A DNA stretch of 64,000 nucleotides from an uncultured Collinsella sp. (lineage in GTDB: Bacteria > Actinomycetota > Coriobacteriia > Coriobacteriales > Coriobacteriaceae): the NCBI GenBank assembly GCA_902491395.1, contig CABUHO010000003.1, positions 65,434-129,433 on the forward strand, given 5' to 3'. The position numbers were made by a program, and so were the translations under genes. Positions 1 through 7,940 of this stretch are shown in pieces; position 1 is the first letter of the stretch, and the number at the start of each line of letters is the position of its first letter. The notes beneath the pieces were generated by a model. The model was given only the letters and a program-made list of their open reading frames with translations. It was not told the origin of the DNA and ran no database searches.

Positions 1-15
1 ATTGGAGGTGAGGGC

Positions 16-573
16 ATGAATAACACAGCGACGTCTAAGGAGGAAATCCTGAAGACGAGCCGTAAGCTCATCCAGGAAAACGGTTGGACCGGCGTCAACA
101 TTCGCTCGGTTGCCGCGGCATGCGGCGTGTCGGTCGGATGCATCTACAACTACTTTGATTCTAAGACGGCGCTCGTGGGCGCGACCGTGGCAAGCGTGTG
201 GGGCGACATTTTCCATCACCCCGATGACGAGGCCGTCTTGGAAGACACGCTCTCCTGCATCCGCTGGATGTATCGCCAGATGGAGTACGGCTGCCAAACG
301 TATCCGGGCTTCTTTACGCATCACTCGCTGAGTTTTATGCAGCAAGACACTGCGGATGGCAAGCGCCGCATGCATCATGCCTGGCAGCATATCCTCGATC
401 AGCTTTGTATGGTGCTCAGGTGCGACCCTCGGGTGCGCCCGGACGCCTTTACCGATCAGTTTTCTGCCGAGCAATTTGCCGAGGTCCTGTTCTCGCTCAT
501 GCTCTCTGCCGTGATTCGGCAAGACTTTGATCCGAGCGCCGTGCTCGAGATCACACGTCGAACCCTCTATTAA
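16..573 (+). CDS. TetR/AcrR-family transcriptional regulator
   Basis: Predicted one-component DNA-binding repressor of 185 aa, a normal length for the family. Residues about 10-55 carry the TetR helix-turn-helix pattern, visible as GVSVGCIYNYFDSK at the recognition helix and the residues after it. The remaining helical domain would bind an unknown ligand and is not recognisable to a subfamily. The ATG is preceded by a good ribosome site (GGAGGTGAG). An intrinsic terminator follows directly, so it is probably monocistronic. The downstream membrane protein gene, after a small palindrome, is the obvious candidate target (inference). Confidence 0.85.
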   Translation: MNNTATSKEEILKTSRKLIQENGWTGVNIRSVAAACGVSVGCIYNYFDSKTALVGATVASVWGDIFHHPDDEAVLEDTLSCIRWMYRQMEYGCQTYPGFFTHHSLSFMQQDTADGKRRMHHAWQHILDQLCMVLRCDPRVRPDAFTDQFSAEQFAEVLFSLMLSAVIRQDFDPSAVLEITRRTLY

Positions 574-577
574 AAGG

Positions 578-602
578 TCCCCGCGCAAGGCGGGGATTTT
601 TA
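578..602 (+). terminator. Intrinsic terminator after the TetR gene
   Basis: A 7-bp GC stem (TCCCCGC/GCGGGGA) with a 5-nt loop is followed by five T, just after the TetR stop codon. Confidence 0.8.
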
Positions 603-613
603 CGGCAAGAAAG

Positions 614-626
614 TGAACAGCGTTCA
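614..626. promoter_or_regulatory. Candidate TetR operator
   Basis: The short inverted repeat TGAAC-AGC-GTTCA lies between the TetR terminator and the membrane protein gene. Position and symmetry fit a repressor site, but the arms are only 5 bp, so this is tentative. Confidence 0.3.
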
Positions 627-699
627 TGTTAAAGAGGTGATGCCCGGCACCAGGAAGCCAAACCGTACTTTGCAACCATTCTTTTAAGGAGACATATAT

Positions 700-1362
700 A
701 TGCGTGCTATCTTCGAAACGCTTTTTGACATCGTGTACTTGGTGACGGTCATCACCATCGGTGTCCGCATGATTCGCGGCAGTAAAGGCAATCGTCAGTT
801 CCAGCTGTTTGGCTGGATGGCGGTCGTTTTGGGCGCCGGTGACTCGTTCCACCTGGTCCCTCGTGCACTGGCGCTCTGCACGACGGGCTTTGGCGCTTAT
901 GCCGTGCAGCTGGGCCTGGGCAAGTGGATCACCTCGATTACCATGACCGTCTTTTACGTACTGCTCTACTATGTGTGGCGCGAACGCTATCAGGTGAAGA
1001 ACCACGTCGGAACGACTGCGGCAATCTTTGCGCTAGCCGCCATGCGCGTCGCGCTCTGCATGTTGCCGCAAAACCAGTGGCTCACCAACCAGACCCCGCT
1101 TGCATGGGGCATCCTACGCAACATCCCGTTTGCCATCATGGGGCCTATCGTCATCGTGCTGTTCTATCGCAGTGCCAAGGAAGATAACGACGAGGCCTTC
1201 CGCTGGATGTGGCTCACCATTGTGCTGAGCTTTGGCTTCTACATTCCCGTGGTCCTGTGGGCCGAGGTTGTCCCGGCTATCGGCATGCTCATGATCCCCA
1301 AGACCTGCGCGTACGTCTGGACCGTGCTGATTGGCTACAACGCCATGAAGAAGGAGCGCTAG
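700..1362 (+). CDS. Polytopic membrane protein of unknown function
   Basis: A 220-aa protein that is hydrophobic throughout, with about six to seven predicted membrane helices separated by short charged loops (for example MIRGSKGNRQ and YRSAKEDNDEA) and a basic C-terminus ending NAMKKER. I do not recognise a named family or any catalytic motif. The start has a strong ribosome site (TTAAGGAGACATATAT before ATG). It follows a TetR gene in the same direction, an arrangement typical of repressor-controlled membrane proteins or exporters, but no transport function can be assigned. Confidence 0.75.
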   Translation: MRAIFETLFDIVYLVTVITIGVRMIRGSKGNRQFQLFGWMAVVLGAGDSFHLVPRALALCTTGFGAYAVQLGLGKWITSITMTVFYVLLYYVWRERYQVKNHVGTTAAIFALAAMRVALCMLPQNQWLTNQTPLAWGILRNIPFAIMGPIVIVLFYRSAKEDNDEAFRWMWLTIVLSFGFYIPVVLWAEVVPAIGMLMIPKTCAYVWTVLIGYNAMKKER

Positions 1363-1381
1363 GTCCATCTTCTAAACGCAA

Positions 1382-1508
1382 CGCCCTCCCGGGCGGCGGG
1401 CACGAAGTTCCCTGCTCTACAGTCCTGCGCAAGACGAAGGCCACATTAAGTGGCCTTCTTTGCGTGCGGAACTCGCGATGAACTTCGTGCCCGCCGCCCG
1501 GGAGGGTG
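1382..1508 (+). repeat. Long inverted-repeat element, family A copy 1
   Basis: Two 29-nt arms (1382-1410 and 1480-1508) pair almost perfectly around a 69-nt loop. Inside the loop is a second stem, GAAGGCCAC-ATTAA-GTGGCCTTC, flanked by GCGCAA/TTGCGT. A second copy lies in the opposite orientation about 470 bp downstream with a nearly identical loop but different, still self-complementary arms. There is no plausible protein. It starts 20 bp after the membrane protein stop. Confidence 0.8.
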
Positions 1509-1567
1509 CCCCTTTATTGATGGAAGGCCTTATAAGCGGATATTCCATGCCCGGATGTATTCAGAGC

Positions 1568-1767
1568 GGGACGCACTTTCCGAATGCGCGGCGTTTCGGA
1601 AAGTGTGTCCCGGAATCAAGGCATGGAATGGGACGCAGTTTCCAGTTGAGGGCCTTGGCGGAAAATGCGACCCGGAATTTGTGATCGGAATGGGATGCAG
1701 TTTCCCAACGGAGCCACAAGCGGAAACCGCATCCCACTCCGGACGCGAATTCTGGTACACAGTTTCC
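1568..1767 (+). repeat. Tandem hairpin array with 62-bp period
   Basis: Three hairpins start at 1568, 1630 and 1692, exactly 62 bp apart. The left arms are GGGACGCACTTTCC, GGGACGCAGTTTCC and GGGATGCAGTTTCC, each matched by its own right arm (1594-1611, 1660-1673, 1722-1735). A fourth left arm (GGTACACAGTTTCC) begins at 1754, again in register, but has no partner. Units are joined by GGAAT-containing linkers. The C-to-T change in the third left arm is matched by G-to-A in its right arm. Short ORFs crossing the array are by-products of the repeat. Confidence 0.85.
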
Positions 1768-1773
1768 GGATGC

Positions 1774-1797
1774 AAAAAGGCCACATGACGTGGCCTT
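1774..1797 (-). terminator. Intrinsic terminator, probably for the LTA-synthase-like gene
   Basis: The stem AAGGCCAC/GTGGCCTT with loop ATGAC is followed on the minus strand by a run of five T (AAAAA at 1774-1778 on the plus strand). Its core equals the inner hairpin of the family A elements on either side. Confidence 0.55.
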
Positions 1798-1851
1798 CAA
1801 CTTATATATGTTGCGGATGCCCCCATGACAAGCCACGCCCCAACATCAGGG

Positions 1852-1981
1852 CGTCTGTCCGGGCGGAGGCATATAAGGTTCATCGCGAGTTCCGCACGCA
1901 AAGGAGGCCACTTAATGTGGCCTCCGTCTTGCGCAGGACTGTCCGAGCAAGGAACCTTATATGCCTCCGCCCGGACAGACG
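1852..1981 (-). repeat. Long inverted-repeat element, family A copy 2
   Basis: Perfect 30-bp arms (1852-1881 and 1952-1981) enclose a 70-nt loop that is the reverse complement of the copy 1 loop apart from a few changes. The inner stem GGAGGCCAC-ATTAA-GTGGCCTCC carries a compensated pair change relative to copy 1. Outer arm sequences differ strongly from copy 1 (GGAGGCATATAAGGTTC versus GGCGGGCACGAAGTTC) yet remain perfectly paired. It ends 28 bp past the stop of the minus-strand gene. Confidence 0.85.
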
Positions 1982-2008
1982 TTTCAGTTATGAACTCGCA
2001 GCTAGTCG

Positions 2009-4309
2009 CTACTTGATCTTGGTCGTGCCCGGTGCCAGGTTGGGGTCGGTCTCGTTGGCCTCGGTCTGGAAGTGCTCGGTGTACACGTTCTTGCCGTCGC
2101 GGAACATCTCGTAATACTGCATCTTGGCGTAATCCTCGCGCGCCTTGGTGGCGGCTGCGGCAGCGGCGTCGTCACCGGTGACGTTGGAGGAAAGCGCCCA
2201 ACGCAGGCTGGCGTCCTCGTAGCCGACCGAGTTGATGGCGGGCAGCGACTCGCGCAGCGTCATGTGCGCTTTCTGGTAGTCGGTCAGCGGTGCGCCGATC
2301 AGCTGCATCAACTGGGTGGACAGGTAGTTAGTGGACAGGTCGTCAACCTCGCTCGTCTGGTCGCAGCCGGCAACGTCGTAGTTGGCCCAGATGATGTAGT
2401 CGGTCTGCCACAAACGCTCCTGGTGCGTGGCGTCGTCCTCGCCGGTAAACCACTTGTCATTGAACTTGGACGGGAAGAACGGCTGGTGGTCGCCCCAGAA
2501 CACCACGACCACCTTGCGGTCGAGCTTGCTCAGGGCGTTGAGGAAGTAACGCAGCGCTTGGTCGGACTGCTCGATGCACGAGACATACTCGTCAACATCG
2601 GAGAGCGTGCCGTCCTCGACGGTCTTAGCGTCCAGGTCGGTCGTGTCGATGTTCAGGTGCATCTGCTTGTCGACCGGCAGCAGGCCCGTGTCGTAGCCCG
2701 AGTGGTTCTGCATGGTCACGTCGAAGATAAACTGCGGATCGGCGTTCTGGTCGAGCAACTCAAGAATCTTGTCGTAGGTTGCCTGGTCGGTCACCATGCC
2801 GCGCAGGGTATCGGCGCCCTGGAAATCGTTGATGGACAGGAACTGGTCAAAGCCAAAGTCCTTATAGACGTTCTCGCGGTTCCAGTTGGTCGCGTGGTTG
2901 GGGTGCATGGCCGTGGTGGAATAGCCGAGCGATTTGAACTGCTCTGCCAGGTTCCCGGTCGTTTCCATGTTGTAGATGGTGTAGGGGTACACGCCCGAGC
3001 CCAGGTTGGCCATGGAGTTGCCGGTCATAAACTCAAACTCGGTATTGGCCGTGCCGCCGCCGTAGGCGCTCACGTAGAGCTTTCCGCGGCTGAGGCAGTT
3101 GGACAGGTTCTTAAAGTACTGCGGACCTTCGTAGCCGGCGCGCATGTTCTGGTAGATCGACAGATCCGAGAACGTCTCGTTCATGATGGCGATGACCGTG
3201 GGCTTCTCGCTGTCGAACTGCTCCTTTGCGGCGGCGCGCTCGTCGCTCTTGGCCGCGTCGGACTTGTCGTAGGCCTTGGCGTACTTTTTGAGCGTGGCCT
3301 TGGCATCGTCGACGGAGTAGTCGGCGGGTTTGGGCGGCTTGATGGACTGTGCCGCACTAATAAAGGCAGGCAGGTAGCCCTCGCGCCAGTAGCTCTCGAG
3401 CGGGCGCCAGGTGTAGACGGTGATGCCGAGGGTGTTGTAGTAGTCGATGAGCGTGACATGCGCGGTCACGCCGCCCAGGCACAGCACCGCCACGAGCAGG
3501 TTGGTGAGCAGCATGCGCTTGGCGTTAGCGGCGCCCTTCTGACGGTGCGGTGCCACCAGGCCGGCGTACTCGCACAGCAGCATGGCGATGGCGGTAAAGC
3601 CCATGGACAGCACGCAGAACAGCGAGATCGAGAAGGTGTAGCCGTTGCCGGCGACCGCGGCGGCGGTGGAGATGGCCGAAAGGTCGCCCGGCTGGATGGG
3701 CATGGATTTAAACGTGATGACGAAGAACTCGGCAATGCCCAGGACAAAGAGGGCAAAGGCCAGGACCGCGGGAGCTGCGCCGTGGCGCTGGAATAGGAAG
3801 AACAAGCCGACCATGAGCACGGTGATGATGGCCCATTCGAGCAGAATGCACAGGGGGTAGACCCAGGTAAAGTCGTGGTTGGACGAGACCTCCATGCCCA
3901 GCAGCGCAAAGACGCCGGCGAGCAGCAGGCACAAGACGGCGGCGACGAGCGGTTTGCCCACAAAGGCTCCGCGCAGGCGGGCGAGCTTGCCGGTGGGGAC
4001 GGGGGCATCGGACCCGGCGAACGCAAAGACGCGCGGGGCGATGCGGTCGCGGGCAATGCTGGCCCAGGCGCATCCGGTAAGGATGGCGTTGGTCAGGATG
4101 AGCATCACAAAGGCGAGCGGCTCGTTTTGGGCGACGAGGCCAATGGCGCCCCAAATGGTCAAAAAGAGCTGGAACAGGCCGAAGGCGACACTCCAGGCGA
4201 TGGCGCCTTTGGCGACGGTGCCCGACTGTGCGCGAATGGCCTTGGCCTCGCGCAAGACAAGGTAGACGGTCGCCGCAAGACCGACGAGCGAGATGGCGGC
4301 AGCGAACAT
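2009..4309 (-). CDS. LTA synthase-like membrane sulfatase (phosphoglycerol transferase family)
   Basis: A 766-aa member of the alkaline phosphatase/sulfatase superfamily, resembling LtaS-type polyglycerolphosphate transferases that build lipoteichoic acid or related anionic polymers outside the membrane. About eight membrane helices fill roughly residues 1-310. The extracellular catalytic half keeps the LtaS-like landmarks: Glu in NETFSDLS, the Thr nucleophile region GGGTANTEFEFMTG, and the metal-binding FWGDHQPFF. I chose the ATG at 4309 because a GAGGAG ribosome site stands 7 nt upstream. A GTG 15 nt further upstream has no such site. The acceptor substrate is unknown. Confidence 0.8.
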   Translation of the reverse strand: MFAAAISLVGLAATVYLVLREAKAIRAQSGTVAKGAIAWSVAFGLFQLFLTIWGAIGLVAQNEPLAFVMLILTNAILTGCAWASIARDRIAPRVFAFAGSDAPVPTGKLARLRGAFVGKPLVAAVLCLLLAGVFALLGMEVSSNHDFTWVYPLCILLEWAIITVLMVGLFFLFQRHGAAPAVLAFALFVLGIAEFFVITFKSMPIQPGDLSAISTAAAVAGNGYTFSISLFCVLSMGFTAIAMLLCEYAGLVAPHRQKGAANAKRMLLTNLLVAVLCLGGVTAHVTLIDYYNTLGITVYTWRPLESYWREGYLPAFISAAQSIKPPKPADYSVDDAKATLKKYAKAYDKSDAAKSDERAAAKEQFDSEKPTVIAIMNETFSDLSIYQNMRAGYEGPQYFKNLSNCLSRGKLYVSAYGGGTANTEFEFMTGNSMANLGSGVYPYTIYNMETTGNLAEQFKSLGYSTTAMHPNHATNWNRENVYKDFGFDQFLSINDFQGADTLRGMVTDQATYDKILELLDQNADPQFIFDVTMQNHSGYDTGLLPVDKQMHLNIDTTDLDAKTVEDGTLSDVDEYVSCIEQSDQALRYFLNALSKLDRKVVVVFWGDHQPFFPSKFNDKWFTGEDDATHQERLWQTDYIIWANYDVAGCDQTSEVDDLSTNYLSTQLMQLIGAPLTDYQKAHMTLRESLPAINSVGYEDASLRWALSSNVTGDDAAAAAATKAREDYAKMQYYEMFRDGKNVYTEHFQTEANETDPNLAPGTTKIK

Positions 4310-4523
4310 GCTGAGACTCCTCACAAACTTAAAACCTACGAAAGCGGGGGTTTACCCGATTGTTACCAAGATATGCGCTGCAATTGGTGGCTGCGCACAA
4401 CAACCAGCCATATTAACGCGCACGTGTGGCGGTGTGGCGCAATGTAGTGGCGACCTGCGCGATAATGGACGGGAATTACACGGAAACGTAAAGGCTTCTT
4501 AAAGAAATGGCGAGGATGAGGCG

Positions 4524-5393
4524 ATGAACGAGCGGGTTTGTATGACGAGTGCGGGCGACGTGGGTGCCGGCATGGACGCGGGCGGCTATCCGGTCGAGAC
4601 TACGGGCAACGCGGTGCTGGACATTTTGGAGCACCGTTCGTCTACGCGCGCCTTCGCGCGCGATGACAGTGACCGTCCCGTAGCGGTGACCGACGAGCAG
4701 CGGGCGGCGATTTTGCATGCGGCGAGTCGCGCGCCATCGGCAGGCGCCATGATGATGTATTCCATCGTGAGCATTCGCGAGCAGGCTACGCTGGACCGTC
4801 TGGCCGACCTGTGCGATCACCAGCCCATGATCGCCAAGGCGCCCTGGGCACTTATATTTGTGGTCGATTATGCCAAGTGGATCGATCTGTTTGAGCACGT
4901 GGGCTGCTTTGAGCCCGAGTTTGTCGAGCGCACGGGCAAGGCGCCCCGCCGCGCGCCGGGTTTGGGCGACTTTGCCATCGCGGCCCAGGACGCCGTGATC
5001 GCTGCACAAAACGCCGTGGTTGCCGCCGAGGCCCTGGGGCTGGGGAGCTGCTACATCGGTGATATCGTCGAGAATGCCGAGGAAGTTGCCGAGCTGCTCG
5101 ATCTGCCGCCCTATACCATGCCGCTGTCGATGCTCATCATCGGCACGCCCCGTAAGGAGCGCCCGGCAATCGCGCACCCCGTGGTGAACCTGGTGCACGA
5201 GGAGCGCTACTGCCGCGCGGATGCCGCGACCATGGACGCGCAGGTGGCCGAGATGGACGCGATGTTTCGCCCGCATGCCCGCGAGGTGGGGGAGCGCGTG
5301 GTGGATATCTACACCCGCAAACACACCAGTCCCTTTATGGCCGAGATGAGCCGCTCCATGGAGTGGTGGTTCAAAAATTGGCTCGGAAAATGA
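4524..5393 (+). CDS. Nitroreductase-family protein
   Basis: A 289-aa flavin-dependent oxidoreductase of the nitroreductase fold. The N-terminal SSTRAF segment of the family is visible (residues about 35-40, HRSSTRAFARD), followed by the APSAGAMM flavin/NAD(P)H-binding segment and the later alpha/beta core with GLGSCYIG and the C-terminal LIIGTP. The family reduces nitro-aromatics, quinones or flavins; the substrate here is unknown. The C-terminal ~70 residues extend beyond a minimal nitroreductase. The start has a GAGGATGAGGCG ribosome region. It is transcribed away from the LTA-synthase-like gene across a 214-bp gap in which I see no other feature. Confidence 0.8.
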   Translation: MNERVCMTSAGDVGAGMDAGGYPVETTGNAVLDILEHRSSTRAFARDDSDRPVAVTDEQRAAILHAASRAPSAGAMMMYSIVSIREQATLDRLADLCDHQPMIAKAPWALIFVVDYAKWIDLFEHVGCFEPEFVERTGKAPRRAPGLGDFAIAAQDAVIAAQNAVVAAEALGLGSCYIGDIVENAEEVAELLDLPPYTMPLSMLIIGTPRKERPAIAHPVVNLVHEERYCRADAATMDAQVAEMDAMFRPHAREVGERVVDIYTRKHTSPFMAEMSRSMEWWFKNWLGK

Positions 5394-5395
5394 CG

Positions 5396-5428
5396 AATGT
5401 GGCAAAGGGACAGTCCCTTTGCCACATT
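5396..5428. repeat. Perfect 33-bp palindrome after the nitroreductase gene
   Basis: Two 16-nt arms (AATGTGGCAAAGGGAC and GTCCCTTTGCCACATT) are complementary around a single A. A half copy (GACAGTCCCTTTGCCACAT) lies at about 35543-35561, and a degenerate relative lies after the M20 peptidase gene near 47013. It may act as a terminator hairpin, but no T tract follows. Confidence 0.7.
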
Positions 5429-5509
5429 CCATATCGCGCGATGGCATAAAGGCCGTATAAATGTTTATCTAGCTGGGAAAACAGTGCATTAAAACATGGG
5501 CCGATTGCC

Positions 5510-5515
5510 TATAAT
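5510..5515 (+). promoter_or_regulatory. Candidate -10 box of the kup promoter
   Basis: A perfect TATAAT stands 36 nt before the kup start codon. No convincing -35 hexamer is seen at 16-18 bp. Confidence 0.4.
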
Positions 5516-5550
5516 CCCTTCGAACATTAAAGTTGGGAGGAAACCGGCTT

Positions 5551-7578
5551 ATGGAACAAAAGGCCAAGGAGGCAGCCTCGCACGCTGCGATTCCTGTGAG
5601 CATCTCGGCGATGCTCGTCACGCTGGGCGTGGTGTACGGCGACATCGGCACCAGCCCTATGTATGTAACCAAGGCGCTCGTTGCCGGCAACGGCGGCATC
5701 GGAAGCGTGACGGAGGAGTTCGTGCTCGGCGCGCTCTCTCTTGTCGTGTGGACGGTCACGCTGCTGACGACCGTCAAGTACGTGCTGATCTCGCTGCGCG
5801 CCGACAACCACGGCGAGGGCGGTATCTTTGCCCTGTACAGCCTGGTCAAGCGTTGCGGCAAGTGGCTTATCATCCCCGCCATGCTGGGTGGCGCCGCGCT
5901 GCTCGCCGACGGCATCCTGACGCCGGCTGTTACCGTTACCACGGCCATCGAGGGCCTGCGCACCATCCCTGCGGTTCACGCCGTGCTCGGGGATGACCAG
6001 GGCCGCGTTGTCGCCATCACGCTCGCCATCATCATTGCGCTCTTCTTGGTGCAGCGCATCGGCACGGCCAAGATCGGTCACGCCTTTGGCCCTATCATGA
6101 CGCTGTGGTTCCTGTTCCTGGGCGGCACGGGTCTGTTCTTTGTCTTCCAGCACCCCGCCGTGCTGCTGTGCCTCAACCCGGTGCGCGGCATCGCCTTTTT
6201 GCTGAGCCCCAACAACCACGCGGGCATCATGATCCTGGGCAGCTGCTTCCTCGCCACCACCGGTGCCGAGGCGCTCTACTCCGACATGGGCCACGTCGGC
6301 CGCGGCAACATCTACGCTACTTGGCCGTTCGTTAAGTGCTGCCTGCTGCTTTCCTATATGGGCCAGGGCGCTTGGCTTATGAACAACGCTGCCAACCCCG
6401 AGCTCATGGGCATTGCCGATCTCAACCCGTTCTACCAGATGCTCGCCCCGGGCCTGCGCCCGTTTGCCGTAGGCCTTTCCACCGTCGCGGCCATCATTGC
6501 CTCGCAGGCGCTCATCACCGGCGCATTCTCGCTGGTGTCCGAGGCCAGCCGCCTGGACCTTATGCCGCACATGCAGGTCTTCTACCCTGCCGAGACCAAG
6601 GGCCAGCTCTACATCCCCATGGTCAACAACGTCATGCTTGTCGGCTGCGTCATCGTGGTGCTGCTGTTCCAGAACTCGGCGCATATGGAAGCCGCCTACG
6701 GCCTTGCCATTACGCTGACTATGATGTGCACCACGCTGCTGCTCTTCTTCTACCTGCACGAGGAGCGCAAGCTCAAGGTTGCTCCGTGGATCTTCGCGGC
6801 CTTCTTCCTTTTGCTCGAAGGCTTCTTCTTCGTGAGCTCGCTCACCAAGTTCTTCCACGGCGGCTACTTCACCATCCTCATGGCTGCACTCATCATGGGC
6901 ATTATGGTGTGCTGGTACAACGGCACGGCGGTCGAGCAGCGCCAGTTTACGCTGCTGCCGCTGCGCAGCTACCTGCCGCAGCTCAAGCGCCTGCGCGACG
7001 ACGACCGTTACGAGCGCATGAGCGACAACGTCGTGTACCTGACCAAGGACACCCATACCGACTACATCGACCGCGATATCGTCTACTCGATCTTGGACAA
7101 GCATCCCAAGCGTGCCCACGCCTGGTGGTTTGTGAACGTCGAGACCATGGACGAACCGCACACCTTTGCCTATTCGGTCGAGACGTTCGGCACCGACTAC
7201 GTGTTCCGCGTGCATCTGTACCTGGGCTACAAGATCAACCAGCGCGTCAATGCCTACCTGCGTCAGGTTGTTCAGGACCTGGCTGCCACCGGCGAGCTGC
7301 CGCCGCAGACGCATGATTACTCGGTCTACAAGGATCCGGGCAACATCGGTACGTTCAAGTTCGTCCTGATCCGTAAGCTTCTGGCGCCCGAAAGCGATGT
7401 GGAGCCGAGCGAGCGTACGGCCATCACGCTCAAGTACATCATTCGTCGCGCCGCCGGCACGCCTGCACGCTGGTACGGCCTGGAGAACTCCAACGTGAGC
7501 TTTGAGTACGTGCCGCTGTTCACCAAGTTCAAGGCCGTGAACAAGATGCAGCGTCTGGCTCCCAACGAGCGCCCGTAG
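5551..7578 (+). CDS. kup: KUP-type potassium uptake permease
   Basis: A 675-aa K+/H+ symporter of the KUP/HAK/KT family. The N-terminal membrane domain has about 12 helices and begins with the signature GVVYGDIGTSPMYV (residues about 26-39). A soluble C-terminal domain of about 200 residues follows, as is typical. The ATG at 5551 has a GGGAGGAAA ribosome site 8 nt upstream; an in-frame TTG at 5533 overlaps that site and is rejected. A small membrane protein gene follows after 31 bp, and then a KdpD/KdpE-like pair, which suggests that this constitutive-type transporter is tied to a K+-sensing two-component system. Confidence 0.95.
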   Translation: MEQKAKEAASHAAIPVSISAMLVTLGVVYGDIGTSPMYVTKALVAGNGGIGSVTEEFVLGALSLVVWTVTLLTTVKYVLISLRADNHGEGGIFALYSLVKRCGKWLIIPAMLGGAALLADGILTPAVTVTTAIEGLRTIPAVHAVLGDDQGRVVAITLAIIIALFLVQRIGTAKIGHAFGPIMTLWFLFLGGTGLFFVFQHPAVLLCLNPVRGIAFLLSPNNHAGIMILGSCFLATTGAEALYSDMGHVGRGNIYATWPFVKCCLLLSYMGQGAWLMNNAANPELMGIADLNPFYQMLAPGLRPFAVGLSTVAAIIASQALITGAFSLVSEASRLDLMPHMQVFYPAETKGQLYIPMVNNVMLVGCVIVVLLFQNSAHMEAAYGLAITLTMMCTTLLLFFYLHEERKLKVAPWIFAAFFLLLEGFFFVSSLTKFFHGGYFTILMAALIMGIMVCWYNGTAVEQRQFTLLPLRSYLPQLKRLRDDDRYERMSDNVVYLTKDTHTDYIDRDIVYSILDKHPKRAHAWWFVNVETMDEPHTFAYSVETFGTDYVFRVHLYLGYKINQRVNAYLRQVVQDLAATGELPPQTHDYSVYKDPGNIGTFKFVLIRKLLAPESDVEPSERTAITLKYIIRRAAGTPARWYGLENSNVSFEYVPLFTKFKAVNKMQRLAPNERP

Positions 7579-7609
7579 GCGCCGACAGGTTGCATGGAGT
7601 TGGTTTTCG

Positions 7610-7834
7610 ATGGATAAGATTGAGACCGGGGAGGCAAACATAGATGCAAAGATGCTTGATGGCCGCGAGGTGGTTGCCGAGCTGGTACGTGAGGCGCGCG
7701 TCGACGCCGCCGAAGATCGGTTCTTTACGAATCGTGCCAACATGGACATGACCGATCGCGTGATTTCGGTTATTGCGCTGGTGTTTGCCGCGGCGTGTGT
7801 GTGCGCCCTGCTCGCGCACGTGCTGTTTGTCTAG
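7610..7834 (+). CDS. Small single-pass membrane protein of unknown function
   Basis: A 74-aa protein with a charged N-terminal half (many Asp/Glu/Arg) and one C-terminal membrane helix (about residues 50-72, VISVIALVFAAACVCALLAHVLF). No named family is recognised. It lies 31 bp after kup on the same strand and before the terminator that separates kup from the sensor kinase gene, so it is probably co-transcribed with kup. A regulatory or accessory role for Kup, comparable in size to KdpF-like peptides, is a guess from context only. The ribosome site is weak (GGAGTTGGTTTTCG before ATG). Confidence 0.65.
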   Translation: MDKIETGEANIDAKMLDGREVVAELVREARVDAAEDRFFTNRANMDMTDRVISVIALVFAAACVCALLAHVLFV

Positions 7835-7866
7835 CGACAGCAGGCTGCAAAAGGTTTTACACTAAG

Positions 7867-7925
7867 AACCACCACGAGGGAAAACCACCACAAAGGTGCC
7901 TGTCCCCTTCGTGGTGGTTTTTGTT
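7867..7925 (+). terminator. Terminator with two competing left arms, between kup and kdpD-like genes
   Basis: The right arm GTGGTGGTTTT plus T tract (7911 onward) can pair with either ACCACCACGAGGG (7868-7880) or AAAACCACCAC (7881-7891). The element overlaps the region just before the histidine kinase start. Confidence 0.65.
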
Positions 7926-7940
7926 TTGAGGGAGGGCGCG

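Noticed and set aside
1568..1767. CRISPR-like array
   Set aside because: The 62-bp units are hairpins with related, not unique, interiors, only three and a half units exist, and no cas genes are nearby.
1450..1836. Several short overlapping ORFs on both strands across the hairpin region
   Set aside because: They run through perfect inverted repeats and a 62-bp palindromic array; their protein sequences are repeats of the palindrome, and no ribosome sites fit.
2072..3796. Long plus-strand ORF (574 codons) opposite the LTA-synthase-like gene
   Set aside because: High-GC antisense shadow: Gly/Val/Arg-rich, no motifs, fully inside a well-recognised gene.
5527..7749. 740-codon minus-strand ORF opposite kup
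   Set aside because: His/Arg/Asp-rich antisense shadow of kup without recognisable domains.
7896..7940. Earlier GTG start for the KdpD-like kinase
   Set aside because: It lies inside the terminator hairpin; GTG 7941 has a strong ribosome site.
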